In this document: piece after piece, positions 63,125-64,000 of the stretch
How the letters are laid out: each line of letters starts with the position of its first letter
How positions within the stretch are numbered: position 1 is the stretch's first letter
DNA from: Pseudomonas salomonii
GTDB lineage: Bacteria > Pseudomonadota > Gammaproteobacteria > Pseudomonadales > Pseudomonadaceae
NCBI RefSeq assembly: GCF_900107155.1
Contig: NZ_FNOX01000002.1
Location: 558,001 to 622,000, forward strand
Length of the DNA: 64,000 nt
Direction: 5' to 3'
Translations under genes and position numbers: made by a program
The notes under the pieces: model-generated
Databases searched by the model: none
What the model saw: the letters and a program-made list of their open reading frames with translations, nothing else
What the model was told of the DNA's origin: nothing

Positions 63125-64000
63125 ATGGAACAGTCACTCAAACACTTGCGCTTCCCCTTGGCGATTTTGGCCGTGGTGGTGATGAGCGCCTGCGGCAAGA
63201 CCCCGGATCAAGCGGCCGCCATGCCCCCGGCGAAAATCAGTGTGGCCAAGGTGCTGGAACAACCGGTCAACGAGTGGGACGAGTTCACCGGTCGCCTGGA
63301 AGCCCCGGAAACCGTGCAGATTCGCCCGCGCGTGTCCGGCCAGATCGACCAGGTGGCCTTCACCGAAGGCGCCCTGGTGAAGAAAGGCGACCTGCTGTTC
63401 CAGATCGATCCGCGCCCGTTCCAGGCTGAGGTGCGCCGCCTCGAAGCCCAACTGGCACAAACCAAAGCCGCCGCCAGCCGTAGCGATAACGAAGCGCAAC
63501 GTGGCGAGCGTCTGCGCCAGAGCAATGCGATCTCCGCCGAACTGGCCGACTCGCGCACCACCGCCGCCCAGGAAGCCCGCGCCGCTGTCGCCGGGATCCA
63601 GGCGCAGTTGGACCTGGCCAAGTTGAACCTGAGTTTTACCCGCGTAACGTCGCCGATCAGTGGCCGCGTCAGCCGTGCGGAAATCACCGCCGGCAACCTG
63701 GTGACCGCCGACACCACCGCGCTGACCAGCGTGGTCTCTACCGACAAGGTTTACGCCTACTTCGACGCCGACGAGCGCGTGTACCTCAAGTACACCGAGT
63801 TGGCCCGTGAAGGCCGCCGTGGCGCGACCACCCCTGTGTACCTGGGCCTGTCCAATGAAACCGGCAACCCGCACCTGGGCCAGATGAACTTCGTCGACAA
63901 CCAGGTCAACCCGGCCACCGGCACCATCCGTGGTCGCGCCGTGTTCGATAACAGCAAGGGCGAATACACGCCTGGCCTGTACGCCCGCTTGAAGCTGGTC
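63125..64000 (+). CDS. mexE: RND efflux periplasmic adaptor, MexE-like (3' end outside window)
   Basis: The ATG at 63125 with GGCGG about 9 bases upstream is favoured; an in-frame ATG at 63116 is also possible. 292 residues are present before the window ends. Lipoprotein-type signal with lipobox VMSAC (Cys near 23). The mature part has EWDEFTGRLEAPETVQIRPR and VSGQIDQVAFTEGALVKKGD (lipoyl and barrel regions), then ERLRQSNAISAELADSRTTA (hairpin) and VNPATGTIRGRAVFDN. This is close to MexE, the adaptor that links the inner-membrane pump MexF to OprN. The pump gene should follow. Confidence 0.93.
   Translation, partial: MEQSLKHLRFPLAILAVVVMSACGKTPDQAAAMPPAKISVAKVLEQPVNEWDEFTGRLEAPETVQIRPRVSGQIDQVAFTEGALVKKGDLLFQIDPRPFQAEVRRLEAQLAQTKAAASRSDNEAQRGERLRQSNAISAELADSRTTAAQEARAAVAGIQAQLDLAKLNLSFTRVTSPISGRVSRAEITAGNLVTADTTALTSVVSTDKVYAYFDADERVYLKYTELAREGRRGATTPVYLGLSNETGNPHLGQMNFVDNQVNPATGTIRGRAVFDNSKGEYTPGLYARLKLV

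Overview
The window looks like a chromosome segment from a Pseudomonas of the fluorescens/chlororaphis group. The signs are high-GC coding sequence, degenerate REP palindromes, a DUF2790 periplasmic protein, a MexE-like RND adaptor, and an aldoxime/nitrile gene order like the one described for P. chlororaphis B23. No rRNA, tRNA or CRISPR array was seen.

Left part (1 to about 9.75 kb) is an accessory region. It holds small orphan genes, an RBBP9-like hydrolase with a lipoprotein remnant behind it, a TetR regulator with a divergent DHA2-type drug exporter, an intact paralogue of that lipoprotein, a small catalytic-domain-only tyrosine recombinase bracketed by inverted copies of a dispersed repeat, an extra Coq7-like di-iron protein and a ParDE toxin-antitoxin pair. 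It ends abruptly inside a truncated aldehyde dehydrogenase gene, which looks like an island or deletion junction.

Middle part (10 to 36 kb) is catabolic. First come an APC permease, an MFS pseudogene with two in-frame deletions, a dCache chemoreceptor, and an AraC regulator opposite a class III aminotransferase, aldehyde dehydrogenase and cytochrome b561 set. Next is a minus-strand AraC/outer-membrane-protein/MFS/amidase module. After decayed fragments of a secretin and other genes comes the plus-strand aldoxime-nitrile operon: AraC regulator (opposite strand), possible small ORF, aldoxime dehydratase, outer-membrane channel-like protein, amidase, Fe-type nitrile hydratase alpha and beta, P47K/CobW activator, a soluble PAS-PAS chemoreceptor and an acyl-CoA synthetase, closed by a terminator. 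Together these would convert aldoxime to nitrile, amide, acid and acyl-CoA.

From 36 to 52 kb lie an AsnC regulator with an acetylpolyamine deacetylase-like enzyme and an amino-acid transporter, a small heat-shock protein with a sigma-32-like promoter, a KaiC-like double ATPase with a single-domain response regulator, two small secreted or anchored proteins, and two regulator-linked oxidoreductase/transporter groups.

From 53.0 to 57.5 kb there is a three-gene minus-strand operon: a DUF262 protein, a DUF262+DUF1524 (HNH-like) protein overlapping it by 4 bp, and an AT-richer protein with a possible PD-(D/E)XK-like core. This is the best candidate for an undescribed defence system. The right end carries a DUF1460 lipoprotein, an S9 oligopeptidase, a LysR/MFS pair and the start of a mexE-like efflux operon that runs off the window.
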